Of a stretch of DNA of 48,599 nt, positions 23,814-33,251 are shown piece by piece. How positions within the stretch are numbered: position 1 is the first letter of the stretch; each line of letters begins with the position of its first letter. The translations under genes were made by a program, and so were the position numbers. The DNA is from Mycobacteriales bacterium (lineage in GTDB: Bacteria > Actinomycetota > Actinomycetes > JAFAQI01 > DASSKL01). Location: contig DASSKL010000073.1 of the NCBI GenBank assembly GCA_035690485.1, positions 1 through 48,599 on the forward strand, in the 5' to 3' direction. The notes below the pieces were generated by a model that did not search any database, was not told the DNA's origin, and worked only from the letters and a program-made list of their open reading frames with translations.

Positions 23814-26800
23814 TCAGAACTGCACCTCCTGGGAGCGGCGGCGGATGACGGTGATCTCGTCGCGTTGGTTGCCGGTCGGGCCGTAGTAGTTGAAGGCGTA
23901 GGTGAACTGCCCGTAGCCGCCGATCATGTGGGTGGGCTTGATGACCAGGCGGGTGAGGGAGTTGTCGGACCCCCCGTGCCACCCGGAGACCTCGGAGCGC
24001 GGAGTCATCAGGTGGCGGTCCTTCGCGTGGTACATGAAGACGGTGCCGGGCGGCATCCGGTGCGTCACGACCGCACGGCAGGCGACGACCCCGTTGCGGT
24101 TGTAGGCCTCGATCCAGTCGTTGTCGCGCACGTCGATCTTCGCCGCGTCCTCCGGGCTCATCCAGATCACCGGACCGCCGCGGAACAGCCGCAGCATGTG
24201 CAGGTTGTCCTGGTACTCCGAGTGGATGGACCACTTCGAGTGCGGGGTGAGGTAGCGCACGGTGATCTCCGGCCGGCCTGCCTCCTCGAGGCCCTGCTCG
24301 CCGAAGTGGCGGACGTAGTTCAGCGGCGGACGGAAGGTCGGCAGCCACTCGCCGTACTCCGCGATCCAGTCGTGGTCGAGGAAGAAGTGCATGCGGCCGG
24401 TCAGCGTGTGCCACGGCTTGTTGCGTTCGACGTTGACGACGAACGGGGAGTAACGCCGCCCGCCGGTCTCACTGCCCGACCACTCGGGTGAGGTGATGAC
24501 GGCTCGGGGTTGCACCTGGATGTCGCTGAAGTTGATGTGCTCGCCCGCCCGCTCCTCCGCGAGGTCGGCCAGGGATTGGCCGGTCTGCTTCTCGAGTGCG
24601 GCCCAGGCCTGCAGCGCAACCTTGCCGTTGGTGGTGCCGGACAGCGCGAGGATCGCCTCGGCCAGGTGCACGTCCCTGCGCAGCGACGGGCGCCCGTCGC
24701 CGACACCGCCCCTGACGACACCGTTGGCACGCCGCAGGTAGTCGACCGCGCCGGACGGCACCCAGGTCAGGCCCTTCGTGGTGGTGCCCAACGTGTCGAC
24801 CAACGGTCCCAGCGCCGCCATCTTCGCGGCCACCGCGGTGTAGTCGCGCTCGATGGTGACCAGCTTCGGCATCGTCTGCCCAGGGACCGGCTCACCCTCT
24901 CCCGCCTTCCAGTCGCGCACCTGCCCACCGGGCTGCGCCATCTCGTCCGGGCTGTCGTGTGCGAGCGGCGCGGCGACGACGTCGGTGCGCGTGCCCAGGT
25001 GGGTGGCGGCGAGCCGCGAGAACTCCTCGCCGATGAGCCGGAACGCGTCGAAGTCGGTGCGGGTCTCCCACGGCGGCGCAATGGCCGGGTTGAACGAGTG
25101 CACGAACGGGTGCATGTCGGTGGTGGAGATGTCGTGCTTCTCGTACCACGTCGCCGCGGGCAGTACGACGTCGGCGTAGGTGCACGTGCTCGTCATCCGG
25201 AAGTCGATCGCGGTGATCAGATCGAGCTTGCCGCGCGGCGCCTCCTCCCGCCAGGTGACCTCGACGGGGCGAAGGTCCGGAGGCGACTCCTCGGCGCGCA
25301 CCGCGTCCTCGACCCCGACGAGGTGGCGCATGAAGTACTCCATGCCCTTGCCCGAGGAACCCAGCAGGTTGGCCCGCCACACGGTCAGCACCCGCGGGAA
25401 GTTCGCCGGGTTGTCCGGGTCCTCGCCGGCGAAGTGCAGCCGGCCGGCCTTGAGCTCCTCGACGACGTGGTCGGCGACGGGCTTGCCGGCGCGTGCCGCC
25501 TCGTCGGCGAGGTCCAGCGGGTTGCGGTCGAACGCCGGGTGTGACGGCGTCCACCCGAGGCGGGACGCCTGCGCCAGGCAGTCGGCGAAGGTGCGCCCGT
25601 GCAGAAGCCCCTGCCCGAGCGGGCTGGCCAGCTCGCCGGCGCCGAAGCTCTCGTAGCGCCACTGGTCGCTGTGCAGGTAGAAGAACGACGTGCCGGTCAT
25701 GTGCCGCGTGGGGCGCTGCCAGTCGAGGCCGAACGCCGTCGTCGCCCACCCCGTCAGCGGCCGGACCTTCTCTTGCCCCACGTAGTGCGCCCAGCCGCCG
25801 CCGTTGACGCCCTGCGTGCCGCACAGCATCAGCAAGGTGAAGAACGTGCGGTAGATCTGGTCGGAGTGGTACCAGTGGTTGCTGCCCGCTCCCATGGCGA
25901 TCATCGACCGGCCGCGGGACAGCTCGGCATTGCGCGCGAACTCGCGGGCCACCCGGATCGCCGCCGCCGCCGGCACCGACGTGATCGCCTCCTGCCATGC
26001 GGGCGTGTAGGGCTGCGGGTCGTCGTACGACGCCGGCCACTGCCCGGGCAGTCCTTCCCGCGGCACCGCGTAGTGCGCCATCAGCAGGTCGAACACCGTG
26101 GTCACCAGCCGGCCGCCGATGCGCAGGACCGGCACACCGCGCCGCACGGACTCGCCGCCCTCGGTCGGCCCGATGTCGAAGCGCGGCAAGTCGACTGCGA
26201 CGGCGTCGTCGCTGCGGTCGTGCAAGGTCAGCGCCGGGTCGACCGCACCGAGATCGAGGTTCCAGCGACCCTCGTTGGCCGGGCCGAACCGGAAACCCAG
26301 CGACCCGTTCGGTGCGACCGGCTCGCCGGTCGCTGCATCGAGCAGCACCGGCTTGTGCGCGGCTCCCTCACCGGTCTCTCCCAGGTCGGCGGCGGTGAGG
26401 AAGTGCCCCGGCACGTAGCCGTCACCGCGCTCACGCAACGTCACCAGGAACGGCAGGTCGGTGTAGCGCTTCACGTAGTCGTCGAAGTAGGGCACCCGCC
26501 GGTCACGGAAGAACTCGCTGAGGATCACGTGCCCCATCGCCATCGCCAGCGCGCCGTCGGTGCCGGGTGCGGCGGGCAGCCAGTCGTCGGCGAACTTCGT
26601 GTGGTCGGAGAAGTCGGGACTGACGACGACGACCTTCTGCCCCCGGTAACGCGCCTCGGTCATGAAGTGCGCATCCGGGGTGCGAGTGATCGGCAGGTTG
26701 GTGCCCCAGATGATCAAGTAGGAGGAGTTCCACCAGTCGCCGGACTCCGGCACGTCGGTCTGGTCACCGAAGACCTGCGGGGAGGCCGGCGGCAGGTCGG

Positions 26801-27530
26801 CGTACCAGTCGTAGAAGGACAGGATCGTCCCGCCGATCATCGACAGGAAGCGGGTGCCGGCGGCGTAGGAGACCTGCGACATGGCCGGGATCGGCGAGAA
26901 GCCGACGACCCGGTCCGGTCCGAACTCCTTGACCGTGTGCACGTGCGCAGCCGCGATCAGCTCGGTCACCTCCGGCCAGGTGGACCGGACGAACCCGCCC
27001 TTGCCCCGGAAGCGCTTGTACGCCGCCGCCTTCTCCGGGTCGCCGCTGATCTCCGCCCACGCCTCGACCGGGTCGCCGAGCCGGGTGCGGGCCTCTCGCC
27101 ACATCTCCAGCAACGGGCCGCGTACGTAGGGGTAACGCACCCGCGACGGCGAGTAGGTGTACCAGGAGAACGACGCCCCGCGCGGGCAACCCCGGGGCTC
27201 GTACTCCGGCGAGTCGGGACCCACCGACGGGTAGTCGGTCTGCTGGGTCTCCCAGGTGATGATCCCGTCCTTGACGTAGACCTTCCACGAGCACGAACCG
27301 GTGCAGTTGACCCCGTGGGTGGAGCGGACCTCCTTGTCGTGGCGCCACCGCTCCCGGTAGAACTCCTCCGCACCCCGCCCGTCCACGCGGTGCACCTCGC
27401 GGTAGTCCTGCGACGGCACGCCGGGCGTGAAGAACTGCGCCCGGCGCAGCAGCGCCTCCACCGGCTCGCCACCCGGCAGCAATGGCGCCAGCAGCTCTGA
27501 TCGATCGGTCGTCTCGGTCACCTCGGCCAC
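23814..27530 (-). CDS. narG: Respiratory nitrate reductase alpha subunit (molybdopterin)
   Basis: The catalytic subunit, about 1238 residues, reduces nitrate to nitrite on the cytoplasmic side. It has the N-terminal THGVNCTGSCSW motif that ligates the FS0 [4Fe-4S] cluster through a His and three Cys, the Mo-site region VFGDQTDVPESGDWW, and long stretches like those of mycobacterial NarG (EYEPRGCPRGASFSWY, GRMHFFLDHDW, YLTPHSKW). There is no Tat signal, as expected. GTG 27530 is chosen; GTG 27521 is a close rival with a better AAGGTGG site and gives 1235 residues. It heads narGHJI. No narK transporter is in the window. Confidence 0.97.
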   Translation of the reverse strand: MAEVTETTDRSELLAPLLPGGEPVEALLRRAQFFTPGVPSQDYREVHRVDGRGAEEFYRERWRHDKEVRSTHGVNCTGSCSWKVYVKDGIITWETQQTDYPSVGPDSPEYEPRGCPRGASFSWYTYSPSRVRYPYVRGPLLEMWREARTRLGDPVEAWAEISGDPEKAAAYKRFRGKGGFVRSTWPEVTELIAAAHVHTVKEFGPDRVVGFSPIPAMSQVSYAAGTRFLSMIGGTILSFYDWYADLPPASPQVFGDQTDVPESGDWWNSSYLIIWGTNLPITRTPDAHFMTEARYRGQKVVVVSPDFSDHTKFADDWLPAAPGTDGALAMAMGHVILSEFFRDRRVPYFDDYVKRYTDLPFLVTLRERGDGYVPGHFLTAADLGETGEGAAHKPVLLDAATGEPVAPNGSLGFRFGPANEGRWNLDLGAVDPALTLHDRSDDAVAVDLPRFDIGPTEGGESVRRGVPVLRIGGRLVTTVFDLLMAHYAVPREGLPGQWPASYDDPQPYTPAWQEAITSVPAAAAIRVAREFARNAELSRGRSMIAMGAGSNHWYHSDQIYRTFFTLLMLCGTQGVNGGGWAHYVGQEKVRPLTGWATTAFGLDWQRPTRHMTGTSFFYLHSDQWRYESFGAGELASPLGQGLLHGRTFADCLAQASRLGWTPSHPAFDRNPLDLADEAARAGKPVADHVVEELKAGRLHFAGEDPDNPANFPRVLTVWRANLLGSSGKGMEYFMRHLVGVEDAVRAEESPPDLRPVEVTWREEAPRGKLDLITAIDFRMTSTCTYADVVLPAATWYEKHDISTTDMHPFVHSFNPAIAPPWETRTDFDAFRLIGEEFSRLAATHLGTRTDVVAAPLAHDSPDEMAQPGGQVRDWKAGEGEPVPGQTMPKLVTIERDYTAVAAKMAALGPLVDTLGTTTKGLTWVPSGAVDYLRRANGVVRGGVGDGRPSLRRDVHLAEAILALSGTTNGKVALQAWAALEKQTGQSLADLAEERAGEHINFSDIQVQPRAVITSPEWSGSETGGRRYSPFVVNVERNKPWHTLTGRMHFFLDHDWIAEYGEWLPTFRPPLNYVRHFGEQGLEEAGRPEITVRYLTPHSKWSIHSEYQDNLHMLRLFRGGPVIWMSPEDAAKIDVRDNDWIEAYNRNGVVACRAVVTHRMPPGTVFMYHAKDRHLMTPRSEVSGWHGGSDNSLTRLVIKPTHMIGGYGQFTYAFNYYGPTGNQRDEITVIRRRSQEVQF

Positions 27531-27560
27531 CTTTGTCCCGGTGTGCGTCGACCCCCGTGA

Positions 27561-27575
27561 CCCGACGTTATCGGG
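27561..27575. promoter_or_regulatory. Inverted repeat upstream of narG
   Basis: CCCGA-CGTTA-TCGGG is a 5-bp inverted repeat 31 bases upstream of the narG start, in the 249-base gap to the divergent gnd gene. A TATAGG on the minus strand (27596-27591) could be the narG -10 box, which would place the repeat in the early leader. No FNR-type TTGAT-N4-ATCAA site is present. Confidence 0.25.
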
Positions 27576-27779
27576 CTCCCGCCGCCACACCTATACCGCG
27601 TCGTGAGGTGGCAGCGCTCGTGGGGCCCACGACGCAGGGAACCTCGCCCGCCGGTGGACCCACGGGCTGGCCTAGACATCTCGCTGACCGATAGGGATGC
27701 TCGGATTGACCCGCATGACACCGCAACAGCGGTCCCCCACCGGCGGCAGTTGCGCCGGCAACACCTGAACGGAGAGCAG

Positions 27780-28799
27780 ATGCAGCTCGGCATGGTGGGC
27801 CTCGGTCGGATGGGCGCCAACTTGGTCCGCCGGCTACAGCGCGCAGGTCACGAGTGCGTCGTCTACGACGTGAGCGCCGAAGCGATCCAGACGCTGGTCC
27901 GCGAGGGCGCGACCGGCGCGAGCTCGCTCGACGACTTCGTCGCGATGCTCGACGCGCCGCGCGCCGCCTGGGTGATGGTGCCCGCGGGTGACATCACCGG
28001 TCGAACCGTGCAGGAGCTCGCCGACCGGATGGCCGCCGGCGACGCGATCATCGATGGCGGCAACTCCTACTATCGCGACGACATCGCCCGGGCCCGCGAC
28101 CTGGCGACCCGCGGGATCGACTACCTCGACGTCGGCACCAGCGGTGGCGTGTGGGGGCTCGAGCGGGGCTACTGCCTGATGATCGGCGGCCCAGAGCGTG
28201 CGGTCGCGCGGTTGGGTCCGATCTTCGCCGCGATCGCGCCGGGCGTGGATGCGGCTGCGCGCACACCGGGGCGCACCGGCGACCCGTCGCCGGCCGAGCA
28301 GGGCTACCTGCACTGCGGCCCCGCCGGCGCCGGTCACTTCGTGAAGATGGTGCACAACGGGATCGAGTACGGGCTGATGGCCTCATACGCAGAGGGGCTC
28401 AACATCCTGCGCAACGCCAACGCCGGAACGGTCGAGCGGACCGCCGACGCCGAGACCACACCGATGTCCGACCCGCAGTACTACCAGTACGAGCTCGACC
28501 TGCCGGCAATCGCGGAGGTGTGGCGGCGCGGCAGCGTGATCGCGTCCTGGCTGCTCGACCTCACCGCGACCGCGCTGCACGAGTCGCCGGACCTCGCGGA
28601 GTTCTCCGGGCGGGTGTCCGACTCCGGAGAGGGCCGCTGGACTGCCCTGGCCGCGATCGACGAAGGGGTGCCCGCGCCGACGCTGGCGACGGCACTGTTC
28701 TCCCGGTTCGCCTCCCGTGACCTGAACCACTTCGCCAACCAGACGCTCTCGGCGATGCGCAAGCAGTTCGGCGGGCACGCCGAGAAGCCCGCCGGCTGA
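27780..28799 (+). CDS. gnd: 6-phosphogluconate dehydrogenase, decarboxylating, short (GndA/YqeC-like) form
   Basis: The 339-residue enzyme oxidises and decarboxylates 6-phosphogluconate to ribulose 5-phosphate. It has the N-terminal NAD(P)-binding GLGRMG (7-12), the substrate motifs IIDGGNSYY and DVGTSGGVWG, and the catalytic-region HFVKMVHNGIEYG. It lacks the long C terminus of the about 470-residue form, so it belongs to the short class often specific for NAD. ATG 27780 has GGAG six bases upstream; earlier in-frame codons lack one. A HAD phosphatase gene follows after six bases. Confidence 0.92.
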   Translation: MQLGMVGLGRMGANLVRRLQRAGHECVVYDVSAEAIQTLVREGATGASSLDDFVAMLDAPRAAWVMVPAGDITGRTVQELADRMAAGDAIIDGGNSYYRDDIARARDLATRGIDYLDVGTSGGVWGLERGYCLMIGGPERAVARLGPIFAAIAPGVDAAARTPGRTGDPSPAEQGYLHCGPAGAGHFVKMVHNGIEYGLMASYAEGLNILRNANAGTVERTADAETTPMSDPQYYQYELDLPAIAEVWRRGSVIASWLLDLTATALHESPDLAEFSGRVSDSGEGRWTALAAIDEGVPAPTLATALFSRFASRDLNHFANQTLSAMRKQFGGHAEKPAG

Positions 28800-28805
28800 C
28801 GGGTC

Positions 28806-29480
28806 ATGGCTCACGACTTCCTGGTGCTGCTGTTCGACATCGACGGCACGCTCATCGTCACCGGCGGCGCGGGGGCGGCCTCCTGGCGGCTCGCATTCGA
28901 CGAGCTGTACGGCATTCCCGCCGACATCGGGCAGTTCACCGACGTCGGCATGACCGATCCCGATGTCGGCCGCAAGACGTTCGCCGCAGTGCTCGGGCGG
29001 CAACCGGAGCGGGCCGAGTTCACCAAACTGATGGAGCGGCGGCTGCACTACCTGCACCAGACGGTCGCCGACTCCACGGACTACCGCGTGCTGCCGGGCG
29101 TCGAGCAGCTGCTGCCACAGCTCATCGATCAGGGTTACCTGCTCGGCCTGGTCACCGGCAACGTCGAAGCCGCCGCGCACATCAAGCTGCACCGCGCCAA
29201 GCTCAACCGCTTCTTCTCCTTCGGCGGCTACGGGTCCGACTCCACTGACCGCCCCGAGCTCACGCTGATCGCGCTGCAGCGCGCGAACCTCGTCTACGGC
29301 CAGGACATCACCCGTGCACGCTGTCTCGCGATCGGTGACACGCCCCACGACGTGGAGGCGGCGCACGCCGTCGGCGTCGCCTGCGTCGGTGTCGGCAGCC
29401 ACCACTACACGGCCGACCAGCTGCACGACGCCGGTGCCGACTTCGCCATCACCTCGCTCGAGGACGAGCTGCCGCTGTAA
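28806..29480 (+). CDS. HAD-family phosphatase
   Basis: The 224-residue haloacid dehalogenase-type hydrolase has motif I DIDGTL with nucleophile Asp11 and acid/base Asp13, an alpha-helical cap (about 20-85), motif II VTGN (about 117) and motif IV AIGDTPHDVEAA (about 176). It resembles phosphoglycolate phosphatase (Gph) but has no defining substrate residues. It starts six bases after gnd, suggesting co-transcription and a sugar-phosphate substrate. Confidence 0.88.
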   Translation: MAHDFLVLLFDIDGTLIVTGGAGAASWRLAFDELYGIPADIGQFTDVGMTDPDVGRKTFAAVLGRQPERAEFTKLMERRLHYLHQTVADSTDYRVLPGVEQLLPQLIDQGYLLGLVTGNVEAAAHIKLHRAKLNRFFSFGGYGSDSTDRPELTLIALQRANLVYGQDITRARCLAIGDTPHDVEAAHAVGVACVGVGSHHYTADQLHDAGADFAITSLEDELPL

Positions 29481-29491
29481 CCGCGCATCGC

Positions 29492-29508
29492 GCCGGTGAT
29501 CTACCGGC
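29492..29508. terminator. Hairpin between convergent genes
   Basis: GCCGGT-GATCT-ACCGGC is a 6-bp perfect stem with a 5-base loop, 12 bases after the HAD gene and 40 bases from the end of the convergent catalase operon. It has no T-tract. Confidence 0.4.
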
Positions 29509-29547
29509 ACTGTCGAGCCGGCTCGCCTGCTGCCGCGCGCCTGACAG

Positions 29548-30024
29548 TCAGTACTCACCCTTGATGACGAAGTACGTGCCGCGGATCGTGCCGGCCAGCT
29601 TCGACTTCTGCCGCGCGAACTTGAACGACGCGAGCTCGGTCGGGATCTCCATCCCTTCGCAGAGCTTGAACCCGACCGCCCGCTTGCCCCCATCGGCCAG
29701 GCTGTACAGCACGTTCACCGACAAGCCGCTCGCGTAGAAGACGTACGGCCATCGGATGTTCTCCACCGCCACCTCCGCCGCCTCCAGCGGCGCTGACGAG
29801 ATGACGATGCCTCGCTCCTTCTCGAGGATCCGGTGCACCCACTCGATGGTGTCTTCCGCGTCCTTCGCGGGCCGCACGGTGAAATCGATGCCGTACTTGT
29901 TCTTGAAGTAGCGAGCCTCGTTCGCGCGCACGCCGGCCAACGCTTCGGCGAACGGCGACGACTCCAGGCCCACGGTCGAGACGTTCGTGAAGTCCACCGT
30001 GTGGGCGGTTCCGTCGGCGGTCAC
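29548..30024 (-). CDS. Unrecognised 158-residue protein downstream of catalase
   Basis: The GTG at 30024 lies five bases after the catalase stop, so the two genes are probably co-transcribed. The product is soluble, with no signal or membrane helix. It has an acidic-to-basic helical middle (AKDAEDTIEWVHRILEKERG), a beta-rich second half (PYVFYASGLSVNVLYSLADG, KRAVGFKLCEGMEIP) and a basic end (KFARQKSKLAGTIRGTYFVI). I do not recognise a family. Codon usage is that of a real gene, and the operon position suggests a link to peroxide stress. Confidence 0.75.
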   Translation of the reverse strand: MTADGTAHTVDFTNVSTVGLESSPFAEALAGVRANEARYFKNKYGIDFTVRPAKDAEDTIEWVHRILEKERGIVISSAPLEAAEVAVENIRWPYVFYASGLSVNVLYSLADGGKRAVGFKLCEGMEIPTELASFKFARQKSKLAGTIRGTYFVIKGEY

Positions 30025-30029
30025 TGCCC

Positions 30030-31532
30030 TCAGCCCTCGCCCATACCGGGCACCGGCTCGGGCGCGGCGCCCTGCCGCACCTTTTCCTCGATCCGCTTGC
30101 CGATGTCGGGGTCGATGCTCTGCCAGTAGCCGAACGCGCGCTCCAGCGCCTCTCCGTGCACGCCGCCCAGCAGGCTGCCGCTCACCTGCTCGACGAGCCG
30201 GTCGCGCTGGAGGTCGTCGAACACGTCGCGGACGAGAGCGCCCGGCTGGCCGAAGTCGTCGTCGTCCGCGTGCAGCTCGTAAGCGCTGCGCACCATGTCT
30301 CCGTCGACCGCCCATGACTCTTCCAATGCGGCCCCGCCGTCGGCCCACGCGCGGCCCTGCGAGTTGGGGGCATAGACCGGCTGGTTGCCCGAGTTGTCGA
30401 AGGCCATCTGCCCGTCGAAGAGATAGGTGTTCGTGGCCCCGTTGCGCGGCCGGTTGACCGGCAGCTGGTGGAAGTTGGTGCCGATGCGGTTGCGCTGGGC
30501 GTCGTGGTAGGCGAAGGCCCGGCCGAGCAGCATCTTGTCGGGGGACAGCCCGATCCCCGGGACGACGTTGCCCGGCGAGAACGCCGCCTGCTCGATGTCG
30601 GCGAAGAAGTTGCCCGGGTTGCGGTTGAGCGTCATCGTCCCGACCCGGATGAGCGGGTAGTCGGCGTGCGGCCACACCTTCGTCAGGTCGAACGGGTTGA
30701 ACCGGTAGGACCGCGCGTCGTCGTACGGCATCACCTGCACGTACAGCGTCCACCTCGGCAAGTCGCCGCCGGCGATCGCCTCGAACAGGTCGCGGCGGTG
30801 GAAGTCGGCATCGGTTCCGGCCATCAGTGCGGCCTCGTGGTTGGTGAACGTCTGCCAGCCCTGGTCGGTCTTGAAGTGGTACTTCACCCAGAACCGCTCC
30901 CCCGACACGTTGACCCACATGAAGGTGTGCGAGCCGTAGCCGTTCATGTGCCGCCACGTGCGCGGCAGGCCGCGGTCACCCATGAGGTAGGTGACCTGGT
31001 GCGCGGACTCGGGGTTGAGCGTCCAGAAGTCCCACTGCATGTGGTTGTCGCGCAGCCCCGAGTCGGGCAGCCGCTTCTGGCTGCGGATGAAGTGCGGGAA
31101 CTTCATCGGGTCACGCACGAAGAACACCGGGGTGTTGTTGCCGACCAGGTCGTAGTTGCCCTCGGGCGTGTAGAACTTCAGCGAGAAGCCGCGCACGTCG
31201 CGCCACGTGTCGGGGCTGCCCATCTCCCCCGCCACCGTGGAGAAACGGATCAGCAGGTCAGTGCGCGCGCCGGGCTGGAACAACGCCGCCCTCGTGTACG
31301 ACGACACGTCTTCGGTCGTCTCGAACACGCCGTAGGCACCACCCCCCTTGGCGTGCGGTTGGCGCTCCGGCACCTTTTCACGGTTGAAGTGCGCCATCTG
31401 CTCGAGGAAGTGCACGTCGTGCAGCAGCAGCGGCCCGTTGGCGCCGACCGACAACGAATTGCGGTCACTCGGCGCCGGTGCGCCCGCCGCCGTGAACGAG
31501 CCACCACCAGACCGGCCGTCCGTCGTCGCCAT
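30030..31532 (-). CDS. Haem catalase (monofunctional)
   Basis: The 500-residue enzyme converts hydrogen peroxide to water and oxygen. It has the distal signature around His60 ([20 protein letters not shown]), the Asn region [13 protein letters not shown], and the proximal haem motif [13 protein letters not shown] containing the Tyr ligand. Its length fits the small-subunit type. ATG 31532 has a GGGAGG site five bases upstream; a 26-residue upstream extension is unlike catalases. The unrecognised 158-residue gene follows in the operon. A catalase this close to narGHJI and the redox genes fits the stress theme of the region. Confidence 0.96.
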   Translation of the reverse strand: MATTDGRSGGGSFTAAGAPAPSDRNSLSVGANGPLLLHDVHFLEQMAHFNREKVPERQPHAKGGGAYGVFETTEDVSSYTRAALFQPGARTDLLIRFSTVAGEMGSPDTWRDVRGFSLKFYTPEGNYDLVGNNTPVFFVRDPMKFPHFIRSQKRLPDSGLRDNHMQWDFWTLNPESAHQVTYLMGDRGLPRTWRHMNGYGSHTFMWVNVSGERFWVKYHFKTDQGWQTFTNHEAALMAGTDADFHRRDLFEAIAGGDLPRWTLYVQVMPYDDARSYRFNPFDLTKVWPHADYPLIRVGTMTLNRNPGNFFADIEQAAFSPGNVVPGIGLSPDKMLLGRAFAYHDAQRNRIGTNFHQLPVNRPRNGATNTYLFDGQMAFDNSGNQPVYAPNSQGRAWADGGAALEESWAVDGDMVRSAYELHADDDDFGQPGALVRDVFDDLQRDRLVEQVSGSLLGGVHGEALERAFGYWQSIDPDIGKRIEEKVRQGAAPEPVPGMGEG

Positions 31533-31589
31533 CGCTGCCTCCCGGTCGTCGGTGAGGGAATGTCCCGATCCACACGAGCTGAGCATCCC

Positions 31590-31607
31590 CAGCCGGCCGG
31601 CCGGCTG
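31590..31607. repeat. 18-bp perfect palindrome upstream of catalase
   Basis: CAGCCGGCCGGCCGGCTG is self-complementary and lies 58 bases upstream of the catalase start. It is built from GCCGG units, so it could be an operator, a leader hairpin or simple GC-rich repetition. The 352-base gap 31533-31884 otherwise holds only the small membrane-protein frame. Confidence 0.4.
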
Positions 31608-31664
31608 CAAGCCGACAGCTACGCCCCCACCGCGGTGCTGCGGCTGTGCCCTCGGGTGGAACCG

Positions 31665-31790
31665 ATGGCAGCCGGGCTGCGTTCGCTGAATGTGCTGTCC
31701 GCCTGGGAAACGGTCGTGGTCGCCTTCGGCGGGGCGCTCCTACTGGTGGTCATCTGCGCCGCCACCTGGCGGCAGCAGGGTCGGGGGTAG
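31665..31790 (+). CDS. Possible 41-residue single-helix membrane protein
   Basis: ATG 31665 to TAG 31790 encodes a short N terminus, one hydrophobic helix (about residues 16-33, [18 protein letters not shown]) and a basic tail TWRQQGRG, giving the positive-inside orientation of a real small membrane protein. A GGGTGGA lies six bases upstream as a weak ribosome site. It is in the gap between divergent catalase and MFS genes. No family is recognised. Confidence 0.4.
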   Translation: MAAGLRSLNVLSAWETVVVAFGGALLLVVICAATWRQQGRG

Positions 31791-31871
31791 GGCTGGGGAC
31801 GACCGCTGCCGCACTCGTGGCGGTGCTCGTCGCGGCGTCACGCCTTGTGAGATCCGGCTTTCCGCGTGTCG

Positions 31872-31877
31872 TAGCGT
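31872..31877 (+). promoter_or_regulatory. Likely -10 box of the MFS gene
   Basis: TAGCGT lies seven bases before the GTG at 31885, which lacks a ribosome binding site, consistent with a leaderless transcript. No good -35 box is visible. Confidence 0.35.
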
Positions 31878-31884
31878 TCGGCGG

Positions 31885-33147
31885 GTGACCCGGCCGCAGA
31901 CTCGCGTGGACGAGTCACCGGGCAACGAACAGGGCCCCCTGGCTCGCTCCGCCGAGGACAGGCGTGCCATCTGGGTGATGTCGCTCTGCCACGGCATCCA
32001 GCACTTCTACGTCGCCGGCCTGGCCGTGACCTACCCGTTCGTGGTTGCTCACTTTCACATCTCGTACACCGTGCTCGGACTCTGGCTCACCGCCGCCGGG
32101 GTCATCGGCGGCATCCTGCAGGCCAGCGCCGGCTTCGTGCGGCGAGCCCGCGTGCGGGTGATCCTGACCCTGCAGGACCTCGGCATGGCAGGCGCGGCCT
32201 TCCTCGGCGCGGCCAGCCCAGCCTTCACCGTTTTCGGGTCGGCGAGGATCAGTGGCGCCGTCGCCAGCTGGCCGCAACATCCGGTGGGTTCCGCCTACCT
32301 GTCCGAGCGTTTCCCCCGCCGGCGTGCCACGGCCCTCAGCTGGCACACGGCCGGGGGCAGCGCGGGCACGGCCGTGGTGCCGCTGATCGCCTCGGCCGTG
32401 ATCGCCACCGCCGGCTGGCGCTGGGCGCTGGTCACGGTCGGCGGCGCGCTGGTGGCCGGTGCCGCGCTGGTCTGGACCGCACTTCCCGACGAACGGTCGC
32501 GCACGCTGTCCGGGCCCGACGGGGCCGCGGCGTCGATGCGCGCGGCACTGCATCACATCCTCCGGCAGCGCCAGGCGGTCGCGGTCCTGGCGGCGGGGAC
32601 CGTCGCTGCCGGCGGCCGCGGGCTGGGCGTGCTCAACGCCTACATCCCGGCGTACCTCCGCTCGGGTCTGCACCTGTCGGCTCTCGGTGTCGGCGGCATC
32701 TTCACGGTCGTCATGGTCGCGAGCATCGCCGGCCCGGTCGCGGGTGGCATGCTGGCCGACCGGTTCGGCCGTCGCCGGATCCTGATCGTCACCTATGTCG
32801 GCGGCGCGCTGGCCGTGGCCGCGTTCGGCGCGGTGGGTCGCCACCTGGTCGCTCTCGTCGTGACCGGGCTCTTGGTCGGCGTGCTGGCCTACGCCGAATC
32901 ACCCCTGCTGCAAGCCCTCTTCGCCGACATGACCGCCGACACGGAGCCCCGCGCCGCCTTCGGCGTCTTCTACGCCATCGCCTACGGAGTCGGTGCGCTG
33001 TGGACGGCGATCGTCGGCTGGCTCATCGACGTGGCCGGGTTCAGCGCCGCATTCGGTGTGATGGGGGCGTCGTTCGTGGCCGCCGCACTGATCATTCACC
33101 TCGGCATCAGCGACCGGCCCGGACTCGACCGATCACTGCAGCGATAG
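31885..33147 (+). CDS. MFS transporter (12-helix)
   Basis: The 420-residue permease has twelve hydrophobic helices in two halves. The second half carries a motif-A-like GGMLADRFGRRRILI (about residue 290), while the first half has a weak version at VRRARVRVILT. It begins with a polar stretch of about 28 residues. GTG 31885 is favoured over an upstream in-frame ATG whose added residues are Arg/Pro-rich and unlike a protein. The substrate is unknown; it is not close enough to NarK for that name, lacking the nitrate signature. Confidence 0.87.
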   Translation: MTRPQTRVDESPGNEQGPLARSAEDRRAIWVMSLCHGIQHFYVAGLAVTYPFVVAHFHISYTVLGLWLTAAGVIGGILQASAGFVRRARVRVILTLQDLGMAGAAFLGAASPAFTVFGSARISGAVASWPQHPVGSAYLSERFPRRRATALSWHTAGGSAGTAVVPLIASAVIATAGWRWALVTVGGALVAGAALVWTALPDERSRTLSGPDGAAASMRAALHHILRQRQAVAVLAAGTVAAGGRGLGVLNAYIPAYLRSGLHLSALGVGGIFTVVMVASIAGPVAGGMLADRFGRRRILIVTYVGGALAVAAFGAVGRHLVALVVTGLLVGVLAYAESPLLQALFADMTADTEPRAAFGVFYAIAYGVGALWTAIVGWLIDVAGFSAAFGVMGASFVAAALIIHLGISDRPGLDRSLQR

Positions 33148-33251
33148 ACCGGGCCTGTCCTCCACGGCGCCCGGGGCGACGGTCGCGGCTCCGCTGCGGG
33201 CTGATCCTCGCGCTGGTGGCGCGCGCGAGGCTCGGGTGCGATGCTCGACGC

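Noticed and set aside
25599-27500. Long open frame on the plus strand opposite narG (633 codons)
   Set aside because: It is an antisense shadow of a GC-rich gene; the product is Arg/Gly/Val-rich with no recognisable fold, and narG is unambiguous.
31885-33147. Calling the MFS transporter a nitrate/nitrite transporter (narK)
   Set aside because: The nitrate signature motifs of NarK are absent and it is not adjacent to narGHJI.
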